From Clitopilus passeckerianus (taxonomy: Eukaryota; Basidiomycota; Agaricomycetes; Agaricales; Entolomataceae): a DNA stretch of 64,000 bases. The DNA lies in contig CALYLX010000030.1 of NCBI GenBank assembly GCA_944990035.1, positions 104,723-168,722 of the forward strand, given 5' to 3'. Position 1 is the first letter of the stretch, and every line of letters begins with the position of its first letter. Below the pieces are notes generated by a model. The model saw only the letters and a program-made list of their open reading frames with translations, had not been told where the DNA came from and ran no database searches. Below are positions 10,396 through 23,100 of this stretch, piece by piece. A program made the position numbers and the translations under genes.

Positions 10396-13300
10396 ATGTC
10401 TTCCAATGGATCATCATCCTTCCTGTCAAAGATCTGCAACTTTGATGGATCGAACTGGCGCACTTACGAGCCAGAAATCACTGCATTCTTCATGTCACAA
10501 GGCCTCTTTGGCTACATGATGGGAACAATTGATGAACCTGAGGTTCCAGAATTGGCCCAAAATGGTTCTAATGCTGCTGAAGTCAATGCTGCTAACAAAA
10601 AACAGTGCCTGGTCTCTTCTTGATGAAAACACACAGGGTTATCTTGCCAAAACATGTACCCCCATCATGAGAGATAGAATCATCAAAGCAGGCAATGCTA
10701 GCGATGCATGGGACAAACTCAAAGGCATCAATAAGCAGACTGGACCTGCTATCACGTTCTCTGACTTTAGACAAGTCATGAACTGGAAGCTCTCTGGAGG
10801 GAACCCTTTCCCGAAATAGAAAAACTTAATCTTCTTTTCATTCATCTCAAGACCAATGGTGCGGAGATCCCTGAATTTATTCAGGCTATGATCTTGATTA
10901 CTGCACTCCCACCCAAATGGGAAATCATTGCCCAGACAACTCTCACAGCTAGCGCCGAGGTATCAAACCTAAAAGTTAATACCATTCATGACACTATTAT
11001 TGCCGAGTACAACCGTGGTTGGACTAAAAACCAATCTGGCAAGGCAAACGTTGCCAAGCAGACGGCTATCAAGAACAAGGATAATGCTGAGCCTAAGCAC
11101 AAAAAGGCTCAGCAAAACCAACCGTCTGGCTCTGCCCCCTAAACCAGTAACTCACAACAATCTTCTGGTCCACCCAAGGACAAGCAGAAGAATTGCCGCA
11201 AAGAGAAGAAGAATAAGAAGGCCAATGAGGCTACAGCCAACTAGGCTACTCTTGGTCATGCTTCTATGGCTGTCCACACAATACTTGATCCAGCTACCCC
11301 TGATACCTGCGAGATGCACTCCATTGCTCTTATCTCTCGCATGGGCTTGACGCTCTCCAAGCGCATGTCCACCCTCACATGCCAACAAGCACATGGTGAA
11401 GTTGAGGTATGGGATGATTATGACATTATTAAAGAGATTATCTCTCACATGATTGATATTTATTGGCTTATGCCTGCTGCCATGGAACTCCAACCAGACT
11501 TCTATCGCACCTTCCTCAACCACATGAGAATGCCCCTGCATTCTCATACCACGAAGAGATTGATGAGCTTATACCAAGCCTTCCCCAATGTGAACATCTC
11601 CGACGCCCAGACCCTTACCTTTTGAGGTTTCAACCTTAAAGAGCAAGTCTCAGGAAATCTCCCAACTGATTTCACTGGTATGGATAAGCTTCTCATCATT
11701 GATGGCATTGACCTGACTCCAGTATCCCAGTACTATGACAATTTAGGCCAAAAGCACTCAATTGATGACATCATTGATCATGAGAGAGCTTTTGCCATCA
11801 CACCTTCACAGGTGTATGATGCAATTCACGGCCCTTCGTACATTTATACCGATTTCACTGTGGAACTCATCTCCCCCACTACTATGATTTGCCAGAGGCA
11901 TACACTGACTTAATTGTTAGTACCTCTAACACCGCTGTCGACCTGCGCCCTCAAAAGTGTCAATGTCTACTATTGACAAAGGTCATCGACAAAGACTCAG
12001 TCAGCATCCCATCTGATGATAAAGATGAAATTATCAATAAATCTTGGGCTAAGCAAATAGAGATTGAGGACGAATATCAAGGTTCTTTTGGGGGATGAAT
12101 CTGGGGATCTTGTGGCTGCAGAGAAGGATCACACAGCCTCTCTTGATAGGCAAGTACCTGAACACTCACACTTGTCACCAACTAACCAAAAAGTTCCAGC
12201 GAACTCTTTGGTGATCTCTGATCACACGGACTTCACGGACTTTTTATATATGCATGACACATCTTTTGACACATTGTTGTCACTGGCAGAAGTAGCCAAA
12301 TATATGTTTATGTTTACCTCTACTATGAACAATATGATGTATGCTATGGTCACAAACAAGTTGGACAACATAAGTAAAGCACAACAGAAAGTTTCCCGTC
12401 ACGCACATAACTGTGGAACATGTAAAGGCAAGTCTCAAGAGAATGGCCATGCCATATGGATCATGGATTCTGGCGCATCAAATCATTTCACCAATGATAT
12501 GAGTGACTTTGTTGATTACGAAGAAGGCTCTTATGGGGGTGTCATGATAGCCAATGGCCTTGTCACCATATCTATTCGCGGCACCATAATTATAAAACAC
12601 AAAGTTGTATCCCAGAACTCCAAGAAGACAACAGAGGTTACAACATGTCTATACCCTGTTTACTACCTATCTAATGCCGACTCCCATTTAATGTCCATGG
12701 GGAAATTCTTCTGTGAGGAAAAGATGACCATGACAGGAGACAACAGGCACATCACCTTCTATCGGAAGAGTGATGGACATTCTGAAATAATGTGTCAACT
12801 ATATGACTCAGATAACGAGATCTATTGGGTTGATTCAGTGATTGTTACTCCAGACAGTCACGCAAATGTTGCGAAATACGTGTACAATGCCAACTATGAG
12901 ATTTGGCATCAACACATGGCACATCCCTCAAAGGAAGTCATACGCAGATCTCAGGTTCACACATGGAATGGTCTAAAAAACCTATAAATCCCCAAGGATT
13001 TATTGCCTTGCAAAGAATGTGCAGAAGGCAAAATGCCATCTAAATTATTTCCGCCATCCGAAACACGTGCCAAGGAACCATTTGAAAAGATTCACTCGGA
13101 TCTTAAAGAGTTTCCTACGCTTTCATATCACAAAAGAAAATATTACATCTCCTTTCTTGATGATGCGACTTCACATGTTGAAGTTTACTTTCTTGCCAAA
13201 AAATCCCAAGCACTCCAAGCGATGCAGGAATTTGAAGCGAAAGTATGCACCCAATATAATGCTACAATTAAACAATGGCAGATTGATGGGGGTGGCAAAT

Positions 13301-16300
13301 TCATTAAGTTTGAAGCAGAATTAAAAGCACAAAGCATCAAAGTTCTCAAAAGCACTCCTCGCATGCCTCAACAAAATGGGTGAGCTGAACCAATCAATAG
13401 AACTCTGATGGAAAAGGCACTGGCCATGCACCATACCGCATATTTACCAGAATCTTGGTGGGAATTCTCTATAGCACACGCTGTTCACATCTACAATCGA
13501 ACTTCTATCAGAGGACTCAAATGGAAGACTCCACATGAGTTAGTACATAATGAGAAACCTGACATCGGACATCTCTGAGTCTTTGGTTGTGGTGCCTATG
13601 TTTATCTTCCAAAGGAATATTGTCGAAACTGTTGGAATATTGGCGTGTCTGGACACATGGCACATCACGTGGTATCACCTGACATGGCATGTGACTAGGG
13701 TCTAGGGTTATTCCATGACTCATACGATATGTCATACATTGCGTCATATGTATATGACTTCATTACACACCACTATTACTATATATAGTTCCTCTTATAT
13801 TCTGTACTATATTTAGCACATTCCATGATGTTCTACATCATTCCATACACTTACATACACATGGTCTGTGTGCACTTCATACTTGTATATATAGTGTACA
13901 TTCTGTGCCCTAATACAATAAGAGTTTTACCACTCGTCCTTTACATAGTTAGTACTCAATTAGTCTCTACACTCAAGGTAAGCACTTTAGTAAGTTGCAC
14001 TTCCTCGCCTGCTCAACAGAAACTCGCTATCTCCAAAAGCAGAGTTGATGATCTATATTGGTATTAAACCAGGCATGAAAGCATTCAAATTTATGTGCAT
14101 GCACAACAACACCATTTTCCATGGAACAACAGCACAATTTGATGAAACACTATTTCCAAAGTGTCCTGAACATAAAGTTTGTGGCATCACACGTGATGGT
14201 GATAAACCAACAGAATCTTGCAACACTAGATCGTTGAATCCAAATTCAACCTTTCCTTCTGATAAATCGGGTTATGGAAACAGTAGACCGGACCATCCTC
14301 TACTGGACCACAGTAATGATCAATCTCCAGATCAATCTTTCCAAACCTCACATCCCACTAATTCTTCTGCACCATCTCCCCCAATGGATAAAGGGAAAAC
14401 ATTCTCAATTTCCCAAAGAAAGAGGAGAACGATGACTTGGATAAGCTAAATCCATATCAGTCATTAGCACGACCTATCCCCAGAACTCAAAATGAGGATC
14501 CATATGATTGGCAGGCTAGAGAATCCAGAAGGAGCTTGCCTGAACTTGAATACACTGAGGATAATTGCCCTCCACCTGTCACTCAGGAAGAGCCATGAGG
14601 TCCACTCAGTTTAAGGCATTTTGAATTGCCACCGGTCCAATGTCCGCTCTATCCATTTCAAATTCCAAATTCACAGGCTTCACAACAATTAGCCAAATGT
14701 ATGAATTTCCAACATCAACCTGAGGAATCCTTTGTGGAACCTCCTCATAGATTTGGAGATACACCTGTGAGAAGGAATCCTGCATGTGACAGGCACATAC
14801 CCAGAAGATCTAGAAATGTCTACAGAGAAACATGTCACCCAACTCATATTGAGCATGACATTGCTAAGAACAGGCACTGGGAGAAAACAGTTGCCATACA
14901 ACAAGATGTTATCTCATGTTTACCGCAAGATCATCATGAACAATTGGACAAACATCTTAGCAATCCCGTACACAGAGATACTTCTGATCAGATTACATCT
15001 GAACAGTCAGCAGACGCGAAATCTGACGTGGAGATGCATGATCATACAGCTCAGAGTGATATGCACACACCTCCTATAGTTCCCCATAAATGTACCCTGG
15101 GAGAACGATGCGCATCTGGCCTGGGCAAAAAATGTTTGCTGGGATGGGGGTGTGCCTATGCTAAACTATCTGTTAGATTAGGCTGACCAATACTTTTCAA
15201 GTATTGCTAATCAGGATATTCTACTATATTGGGCACTTCATACACAGGGACCGACTCATCGTCTACCTGTAAATATTTGCGAAATGAAACTCTGCAACAT
15301 TTTGTGACTTCCAGAAGCAAAACAGAAGAAATAGTGTCATGCACAATCATTGGATTTAGAGTCACTCCAGGAATGTGATGTGTATAAGCTAGTTGATTTA
15401 CCTCCAGGCCGAAAGACAATCAAAAACCAATGGGTATTTGATATCAAGTCTGATGGCAGAAAGAAGGCTAGACTCGTCACCAAGGGTTTCTCACAAGTCG
15501 AAGGCATAGACTTCTCTAAAGTCTTTTCATCTGTCGTACAATTCGAGACCGTCCGGACTCTTTTTGCTCTAGCAGCATTAGAGAACTGGTACCTACACGG
15601 TATTGATGTAAAAATCACTTTCCTCTATGGTCAGCTTGATGAGGAAATATACATGGATCAACTGGAAGGGTTTAAAGATCCATCACAACCTAAAAAGGTT
15701 TGGCGACTTAAACGAGCCTTATACGGCCTTAAACAAGCGAGTTTGTCTTGGTGAAGACAAATGAATAAATTCATGGAATCTCTTGGATTTAAACAAACGC
15801 TCAGCGACCGGGGAGTTTTCATCTACCAGAAAGGCAGCAAAACAGTTATTGCTGTGGTCTATGTCGATGATGCAATGTTCATGGGGTCTGATCGGAACCT
15901 TGTCATTAAAATGAAATCTGAATTCATGAAAAAATGGGAATGTCATGATCTTGGTGAAGCTAAGAAATTCCTACATATGTGGATAACCAAATAGGGCAAA
16001 AAGATAAAACTTAACCAAGTTCCTTATTGGAGAAAATCTTGCAGAAATATAGAATGACTAACGCTAAATGTTCCGCTCACACGCCTCTACCACAAGGCTG
16101 GCTCCTACACCGAACAAAGCCAAACACATGCTTAAGTACTTGGCAAACACACCTAACTATGCACTTGTGTACAATGGAGTATCTAATCAGGCACTCCATG
16201 GCTGGACTGATTTGGACTGGGCATCTGATATTGCAAATCCATTTCAGGTTTCTTCCTGAAACTAGCCGGTGGTCTTGTGTCTTGGACGACACGTAAACAA

Positions 16301-16621
16301 AAGACTGTCACACATTTGTCCACAGAAGCCGAATACAAGGCTCTATCTGACACATCACGTCAGATTGTTTGGATAAGAAGTCTTTTCACTGAGATAGACC
16401 AAGATGTCTCCAAACCAACATGGTTAATTGGTGATAATCAAGGATCAATCTTTATGGGACAAAATTCTGTAACGGAGAAACACTCTAAGCATATCGACAT
16501 CAAATATCATGCTACATGGAACTTTGTCAAGGAACGTGCGATCAAGCTATACTTTGTACCCAGCGAAGAAAACACAGCTGACTTGCTTACCAAGAATTTG
16601 GATAAGATCAAGTTTGTGTGA
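10396..16621 (+). pseudogene. copia gag-pol polyprotein pseudogene
   Basis: Gag begins MSSNGSSSFLSKICNFDG at 10396. Further gag blocks follow at 10640-10820 (ITFSDFRQVMNWKLSGG) and 10888-11142. The aspartic protease signature IWIMDSGASNHF is near 12455. The GAG-pre-integrase HHCC knuckle (WHQHMAH, LPCKECAEGK) is at 12900-13030, the integrase core at 13070-13600, reverse transcriptase at 15350-15994 (LVDLPPGRKTIKNQW and AVVYVDDAMFMGS), and RNase H at 16277-16621 (LSTEAEYKALSD). A solo LTR interrupts it at 13630-14018. Frameshifts occur near 10606, 11140 and 16030. In-frame stops fall at about 12985, 13381, 13576, 14596, 15752 and 15991. Most correspond to Arg, Gln or Trp codons changed by one transition. 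It is non-coding today. Confidence 0.93.
13630..14018 (+). mobile_element. Solo copia LTR, 389 bp, with GAAAC target duplication
   Basis: Starts TGTTGGAATATTGGCG and ends CTGCTCAACA. GAAAC is present directly before (13625-13629) and after (14019-14023), the 5-bp duplication expected of LTR-element integration. Integrase coding sequence resumes after it (AELMIYIG-like reading). It provides the full-length LTR against which the partial LTRs in the window can be measured. TG...CA ends are intact. Confidence 0.95.
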
Positions 16622-16800
16622 CATAGATCTAATCTGGGATTAGAATTCTATCGTCAATCTGTGAAGACTTAGACAAGTTTCTTCATCTTCATGGGGGTGT
16701 GTTGGAATATTGACGTGTCTGGACATGTGACCGCGATATCACCTGACACAGCATGTGACTAGGGTCTAGGGTTATTCCATGACTCATATGATATGTCATA

Positions 16801-18420
16801 CAGTGACTCAAACAATTATCCGGATGTTTCGCACTTTTTGAGTATTTGCTTAATAACTTTTGCTATACTAAAGTTTGAGTTATAGTGTTGGTACATAAAA
16901 CAAAGCATTTGATCTCTGCTACAAGAATATATAAAAGTTACGTAATTCGGATCAAGGTCCGTTTAGATATAGTAGAAACAAGTCAGAGATACATCTGGAC
17001 AATTATTTGACTGTGCTTAGAAACACAGACACAGCCCAATTGCAGTGTGCATAGCCCTTGGCAGTGTAGCACAGCCTTAGAGGCTATGCACTACAGCCAT
17101 ATGGCTGTGTTTGCAATACATATAAGCAGCTGAAATGCTATCAGATCCCCACAATTTACCATACGGCCTATTCCATCTGCTCAGAAGGAAAACATTATTT
17201 CTCTGGCTTCTATCAATTACTCTGTCTGGTCTATTGCCTCCAAACTCAATGTAGGCAAGTCTACTGTGGCTACAGTGCTTCAAGAAATCTGTCCCAACTG
17301 CTCTAAACCTTCTTCTGGCTGCCCTTCTAAGCTCACCCCTACTGATAAACGAGCTGTTCTGGCACAATTCAACCATGGCAGATGCACACTAATGCTGTGC
17401 AGGTTACCAAACACATTAACACCATCATTTCCAACACTGCCTCCCCGCAAACAGTTAGAAATGTACTCAAGAAAAATGATTTCTATGCTGTTGTGTTGAA
17501 GCCAAAGCCCTTGCTTACTTCTGCTCAAAAAAAGGCGCGCGTAGCATAGTGCCACAAGCACAAGGAACGCACTGTAGAGGACTGGAAGAGGGTGGTATGG
17601 TCAGATGAGACCAAGATCAATAGAATTGGGTCAGATGGAAGGAAATGGACATGGAAACAGAAGGGCCAGGGCCTTATTCCTAGGGAGATAAAAAAAACGG
17701 TTAAACATGGAGGAGGAAGCATCATGGTATGGGGGTGTATGGGGTGGAATGGAGTGGGGCAACTTGCAGAGGCTGAGGGCATTATGGACCGCTTCCAATA
17801 TCGGAACATTTTGGACCAGCAGCTGCTGGTCAGCATGGAGAATTTGGACATTCCCGAGGACAAAAGAATTTTCCAGCAGGACAACGACCCCAAGCACACC
17901 TCTAATGTGGTCCGGGTGTGGATGGAAGACAATGATATTGACCTCCCAGACTGGCCAGCACAGTCTCCTGACCTCAACCCTATAGAACACCTCTGGGACC
18001 ATATCAAAAGAAAGCTTAATGAATATCCAACTTACGCTAAGGGGGTTTTTGAAGTTTGGGAGAGAGTTGCAGAGGTATGAGAGAATATACCACCAGAGGT
18101 GTGTCAGAACTTAATAGAAAGTATGACCAGAAGGATAGAAGCAGTCTTTAATGCAAAGGGAGGCAATACCAAGTACTAATGGCTGAATTTTATATATCTA
18201 ATGTACATAGTCAAATAATTGTCCAAATGTATCTCTGACTTGTTTCTACTATATCTCAACGGGCTTTGATCCGGATTACGTAACCTTTATATATTCTTGT
18301 AGCAGAGATCAAATGCTTTGTTTTATGTACCAACACTATAATTCAAACCTTAGTATAGCAAAAGCTATTAAGCAAATACTCAAAAAGTGCAAAACATCTG
18401 GACAATTGTTTGAGTCACTG
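16801..18420 (+). mobile_element. Tc1/mariner element, copy 3 (plus orientation)
   Basis: CAGTGACTC at 16801 and its complement at 18420, with TA at 16799-16800 and 18421-18422. Removing the element restores the uninterrupted LTR sequence GTCATACATTG seen in the solo LTR, so this is a genuine insertion. It is nearly identical to copy 2 in reverse. Confidence 0.96.
17161..18179 (+). pseudogene. Tc1/mariner transposase pseudogene (copy 3)
   Basis: Same architecture and same lesions as copy 2: ATA at the expected start (17161), a two-base shift near 17380, TAG for Trp near 17550, and TGA for Trp at 18078-18080. The catalytic half at 17592-18080 is open and keeps all three DD34E residues. The expected terminal codons GGNTKY and TAA are present at 18177-18179. 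One substitution separates the readable N-terminal part from copy 2 (Leu for Ser in the MLCR block). Confidence 0.92.
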
Positions 18421-18697
18421 TACATACATTGTGTCATATATGACTTCATTACACACCACTATTACTATATATAGTTTCTCTTATATTCTGTACTATATTT
18501 AGCACATTCTATGATGTTCTACATCATTCCATATGCTTACATACACATGGTCTGTGCGCACTTCATACTTGTATATATAGTGTACATTCTGTACCCTAGC
18601 AAAACAAGAGTTTTACTATTAATTTTTTTACATATATAGTTAGTACTTGTTTAGTTTCTACATTCAAGGTAACTATTTTAGTAGTTGCACTTCCCCT

Positions 18698-19908
18698 ACT
18701 ATACACAAGTGATTTACTGCTCCAGTTTAAGAGTGTCTAGCACTATTTTTTTTTCTGGTCTATTTCATTGCTAGAAGTTGGCAAATTGCAATCACACCCT
18801 TTAGAAAAGCAGTAAGCCAATGTATACCAACAAGTATTGTACCAGATGCCAACTATATGAGCAAAGCCTGGCAAAGTTGGCTAAGCAATGCTAAGCAGAC
18901 TAAAGCTGGCTTTACTTATCTATAGTCAATGACTGATTTTGGCTTTTATCACATGGGCCACTTTCACAGCTGGTCAAGCTTGCTTCAAGTTAGATTGGAG
19001 TATGAAGGAGAATTAGATCTATTTTGTGTATTTTGAGCATGTTCCCAGTTGTATTGGCGACTTCATGCCTGAATTGGGTTTGGCACTACATGCTTTGGAT
19101 TGGGAAGGTTCATACTACTTCATAGAGCTTTATCTTGTCCTGTTTACCTCCAATTCTCCTCAGTTCTGCTGCCAGATTCCACTTCTGGGTCAGCTAGAGG
19201 TTACTTCAAACTCAGTAGTACAACTTGTAGCTTAACACAGGAAATGCAGGTTTTGCTCCAATGCTTTCACCTTGGCATTTTGGGATAATGTATAAATTGA
19301 TTTTAGTTTGGGCCTTTATTCACATTTACAATTAGAACCACTCAGAGAGACTCAAATACACACAATTATACTTAAATACTTCCAATACTGGGTGTTATCA
19401 TAATCCAGCACCATGGCAAGCAAACATTTTATTCAATTTCATTCAGAAGATATATATATATATATTGGAAAAACCAGAAGAATTTAGAGTGTGATACTAA
19501 CAGTCTGAGCTTAACTCTCCAACCCAGGTTCTCAAAATCATTTGGCCTTGCCTGGAGGCTGAATTCACCAGTGCTTGCTTGCAACAGCACTCAATTTCTT
19601 TGCATTTGTCTGAGTCAACCAGAGTCGTTGAGAAAGAAAGATTCTTAATGGATATATTATGTAGAACAATCCAGATGTGATTAAAGTTACCAATAATCAA
19701 CAGCCTTCCATCAACAGCCGCTGAATGGTCCCAACTATTCAGCATAGTTGCACATCAAACTGTTGGCTCCAGTCACCAACTGGTACAACACTATACCAAT
19801 AACCATCCAGTGTTCCAATCTTGTTTTAGCTAATACTATTGGTAGTACAATTTGTACAAAAAAAAATAGATTCTTGCTTAGTTCTACTAATTTCTCTACT
19901 TAGCATAT
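18698..19908. other. Gene-free AT-rich stretch between the transposon block and the first gene
   Basis: No credible coding sequence; the longest frames (19026-19235 plus, 19497-19745 minus) have no recognisable domain. A TA microsatellite lies at about 19450-19465. The minus-strand string TTGGCATCTGGTACAAT near 18855 vaguely resembles a gypsy primer-binding site, which would fit continuation of the gypsy remnant beyond the copia insertion, but I cannot support that. Confidence 0.5.
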
Positions 19909-22900
19909 TTAAAACTTTTCTGCAAGCACTGGATATATAATTAGCAAAACCAAGCCATCAATATCCAATGTATCTTACCAAGTGCTACCAAAGAAGTCCA
20001 TCCAGTAAATGGGTGGCTAGAAACAAACTTAGAATAAATACAACTCATCTAGAAAAAAGGACATACCTGCGCTGGCCTTCACCATTGTTGGCATCATACT
20101 GCTCCCAGACATAGCCTGTTCTATTATACTCCTAGATTAATATTAGTATTACTTTGATGATTGCTAAGTGTATAGAACAAGCAAACCTTGAATGTGTTAT
20201 CAATGATATTTTTTCTCAAGGTATTATATATTTGTTTTGCACGTGCTTGATATGGTCCAGGTGTATTCATGTAGGTCTAAACAATTGCTTAGTTGAATTA
20301 AAGCAGAATTGAATGGATGAAGTACCTTATGCAAGGCTTGAAGAACTAGATAATTCATTTGAACCCATATAGGTCCCTTCCAGTAATTTTCTCCCTTTCC
20401 ATACTCGGAATGAATTGCGGAAAGGCTACGCAACCCATAGTTTGACCAGAGGTGATTTGGATCTTCTATAAGATCAAATATTGGTTCAAGGTGAGGTGAG
20501 GAAGGTGGAAGCAAGGATAGGAAGAAGGGGAACAATGACAAGTAGCCCTTGTGGCAGACGTGGTATGATTCATCTAGAAATATGGAAATGAGAAGCTGAG
20601 AAAGTTGAACAATCAAGTACTAACCGTTGTCATCGACATTAAGGTCACAATACATTTGTTCATCTTCATTCCAGTGTAGGTCTACAAGAGATAAGCTTCC
20701 TTTTATTATACACAATGCTGAAGACAAACCTTCAATGTTATCCAAAATTGCATGTTCTATACCTTGAAATGATTTTGCATCATCCACTTCTCCAATAAAC
20801 TCGGCAATCTCCCGCATTGTCCTCGAGAAGAATGCCATCCAAGATATCAAGTCGAGATGGAGTTCCCCAGCGTGAGGAGGCCCTCTTGGATAGTCATCCA
20901 TTCCGCTGGTCAAGACGTGAGATTCAGATCTTCCACGCCAGCGGTAGGCCTCTGTACGAGACCGAGCCTTTCTGCCGTACTGCTTAATCTGGCCCCTCTG
21001 GGTCTTTCTGAACCACTCGTAATGACGCTTTAGCGGGGTATAGATAGACTTGAGGTATGTTACTGTTAGCTCAGGATTGCCTGAAAGCTTGCTTTGGGGT
21101 TCTTCGTAGGCCTCCGATGCAAACACGGTCTGAGGGGTGCCCACCCCATAATCCAATCCGAGCTCGTGACTGTTGAGACCACCTGCAGCGCCTTTAAGCC
21201 GCGCAATGAATGCCGTAACAGCCATTGCAAGGGTAGGTGGATTGGCATAGTTGGGGACCTGAGTCCGGAATTCTGCTGGTACCTAAAAAGATGCTTGTCA
21301 GTGCATCATGAAAGCTGGCAACCAGGATAGAAGACATACTTTGCTCCTCGCCTCTTCACCCAAGATCTGCTCCCTTGCAACCCAGCCATTGTCGTCGATA
21401 AGGTTGATCCAGTCCCGGAGTATCTCGAGCCTGTAATGCAAGGCTTAGAATCCATGGGCGAACTCGTGGATGTGCTACTTACCCAAAGTCCACGTTGACT
21501 TGACTGATATGGAGAAGATGGAACCCTTCGTCCCTAGGAACGAGTTAGATAACTTGCGATGGTCATGATGGCGCCACACTCACCAATAGAATCCCCTCGG
21601 GAAAAAGCTGCGACTAGGCGTTGCCGTCAGAAGCGACCGGGGCTCCGTCAATTTCGCCGTTGATTGAGGCGAAGATGTTTCCGATTCTTCGTCATCGTGA
21701 TCCGAGTCTTCAGCTTCATCCCATTCGTACGAAAACTTGCGATCAACAATTGAAGTGCCGTAGAAATATCCAACACCACCAAGGAGGTTCGAGGTAATGG
21801 CTCGACTAAAGGTTGACAGTGATGCTTGCTTCTCTTTAGAGAAGTCTGAAGGATATGGGAGCGCAGCATCGTGACGCCTCTGCAATGATTCCACCAGGGC
21901 CGGTATGCCGACGTCAAGTGTTAAAGCTTGAAAAGAAGTCAGTACAGCGGGAGCTTCGGGGGAGATAATGACGTACAAGTCAAGTTCTGTTGTGCACTCT
22001 TGCTCTCAAATAATACATCAAATTGAAAGGGTCCGTCGAATAGTTTCTGGACTGCAATGAGGTTGCTGCCCATGTAGATTTCATCTGGAAGCTGTAAGAC
22101 GAAAGATGGGTCCGGCAAACCGATTGAGGGGTCTTGATAGGGACCAATCGCCTCGCGAGCCCTGCTGATTAGGGACTGAAGGATGTAGTCTGTTCCGTTG
22201 AGCATTCAGTCTCATACGTAGGATGCATGAGCATACCTTTTGCTTTCCAGATGCTTCCAGCAGGAACAGCCTGTCCCAAGTAATGGCCACGACCGATCCG
22301 AGGCCGGAAAGCAGAATCATGTGGACCACGAGAGATGACCTGATTGTCGGGACCTGCGGCGTCATGTAAGAATGGGCTGAAATTTTCGGAGAAGGAAAGG
22401 GTACCGTCAACGACGCGAATGACGAAGTCGTCCAGCTCGGGCGAAGATCCCGATAATACGAAGTCACCAATAATCCCCTGTAAATTGGTTGGGTTCAATG
22501 AGCTTCACCACGAATTCAAATGATCTACATTCTCGTTCTCTTCTGTCTCCATTTGCAGCCCTCCAAGTCCCTCTAGCCCGAAGTAGAATATGGGTGAAAT
22601 CCGTGAGGGTTTGTCTACAGATATTGTGTGAACAACTGCGGACAGGAGAAATGAGAGCATGAAGCTAACCTTTTGTCAAGGGTTCACCCTTGACACGGGC
22701 AGCCCAACTCCCTCCGTGATCGCCTCCCGGAACTTTCAGAAATTCAGTCGTAATCCTGACATTGTTGAGACCGTCTTCCAGCACTTGGACACCACCCTCG
22801 CGAGGGTCATAGTCAGTCCAAGTGTAACTGCGAAGGTTATCACCCTGTTCGCAAGAATGACGCGTGGCTTCGTGGCGAGTTAGCGTGGTGACATTGCAGT

Positions 22901-23100
22901 GAAGAATCCGACTTACAGCTAATAGACTGGTAGTCGTGGGTGCCGAACCACATCAGTCCCGTCATAAGAGACTGGGGAATGCGGGGACGCAAGCCGAAGT
23001 AAAGGTTAGGTCTGTAGGGTCCCCATAAGAAGGGATCATCGGTAGCTCCCAATGCAGACTGTGTAGCACAGAGAACTACAGCAGCTAGCACTATCTTCAT
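19909..23100 (-). CDS. Mannosyl-oligosaccharide glucosidase (ER glucosidase I, GH63)
   Basis: This enzyme removes the terminal alpha-1,2-glucose from Glc3Man9GlcNAc2 just after transfer to nascent proteins in the ER. The ATG at 23100 gives a signal peptide (MKIVLAAVVLCATQSALG) followed by the mature start DDPFLWGPYRPNLYFGLRPR. Further GH63 blocks are LMWFGTHDYQS, then GPFQFDVLFES near 22030, YRWRGRSESHVLTSGMDDYP at about 20890-20945 (DDYP contributes to the active site in this family), and NYWKGPIWVQMNYLVLQ near 20360. The C-terminus EYNRTGYVWEQYD and HPFTGWTSLV matches the family. About a dozen short introns interrupt it. The final intron (19978-19920) leaves a micro-exon coding only EKF and the stop; without that intron the frame would end at a TAA inside it. 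Its 5' side faces the formin 3' end, 300 bp away. Confidence 0.92.

Larger units (their letters stand above)
16565..18420. repeat. Right arm of the ~1.86-kb inverted repeat (partner 6152-8009)
   Basis: Copia 3' internal end, first 101 bp of LTR and mariner copy 3. It pairs base for base, with few differences, with 8009-6152 on the opposite strand. Confidence 0.9.
16700..18697 (+). mobile_element. Copia 3' LTR, interrupted by mariner copy 3
   Basis: LTR sequence begins TGTTGGAATATTGACG at 16700, just after a purine-rich ATGGGGGTG stretch that looks like the polypurine tract. It runs to 16800, is interrupted by the mariner, and resumes at 18423 through about 18697 (AGTAGTTGCACTTCCC). The final dozen bases, CTGCTCAACA in the solo LTR, are not recognisable here, so the 3' tip is lost or diverged and no target duplication can be read. 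Confidence 0.88.

Noticed and set aside
19450..19465. TA repeat as a centromere or replication signal
   Set aside because: A short simple repeat of about 16 bp, common in AT-rich DNA; nothing else supports a special role.
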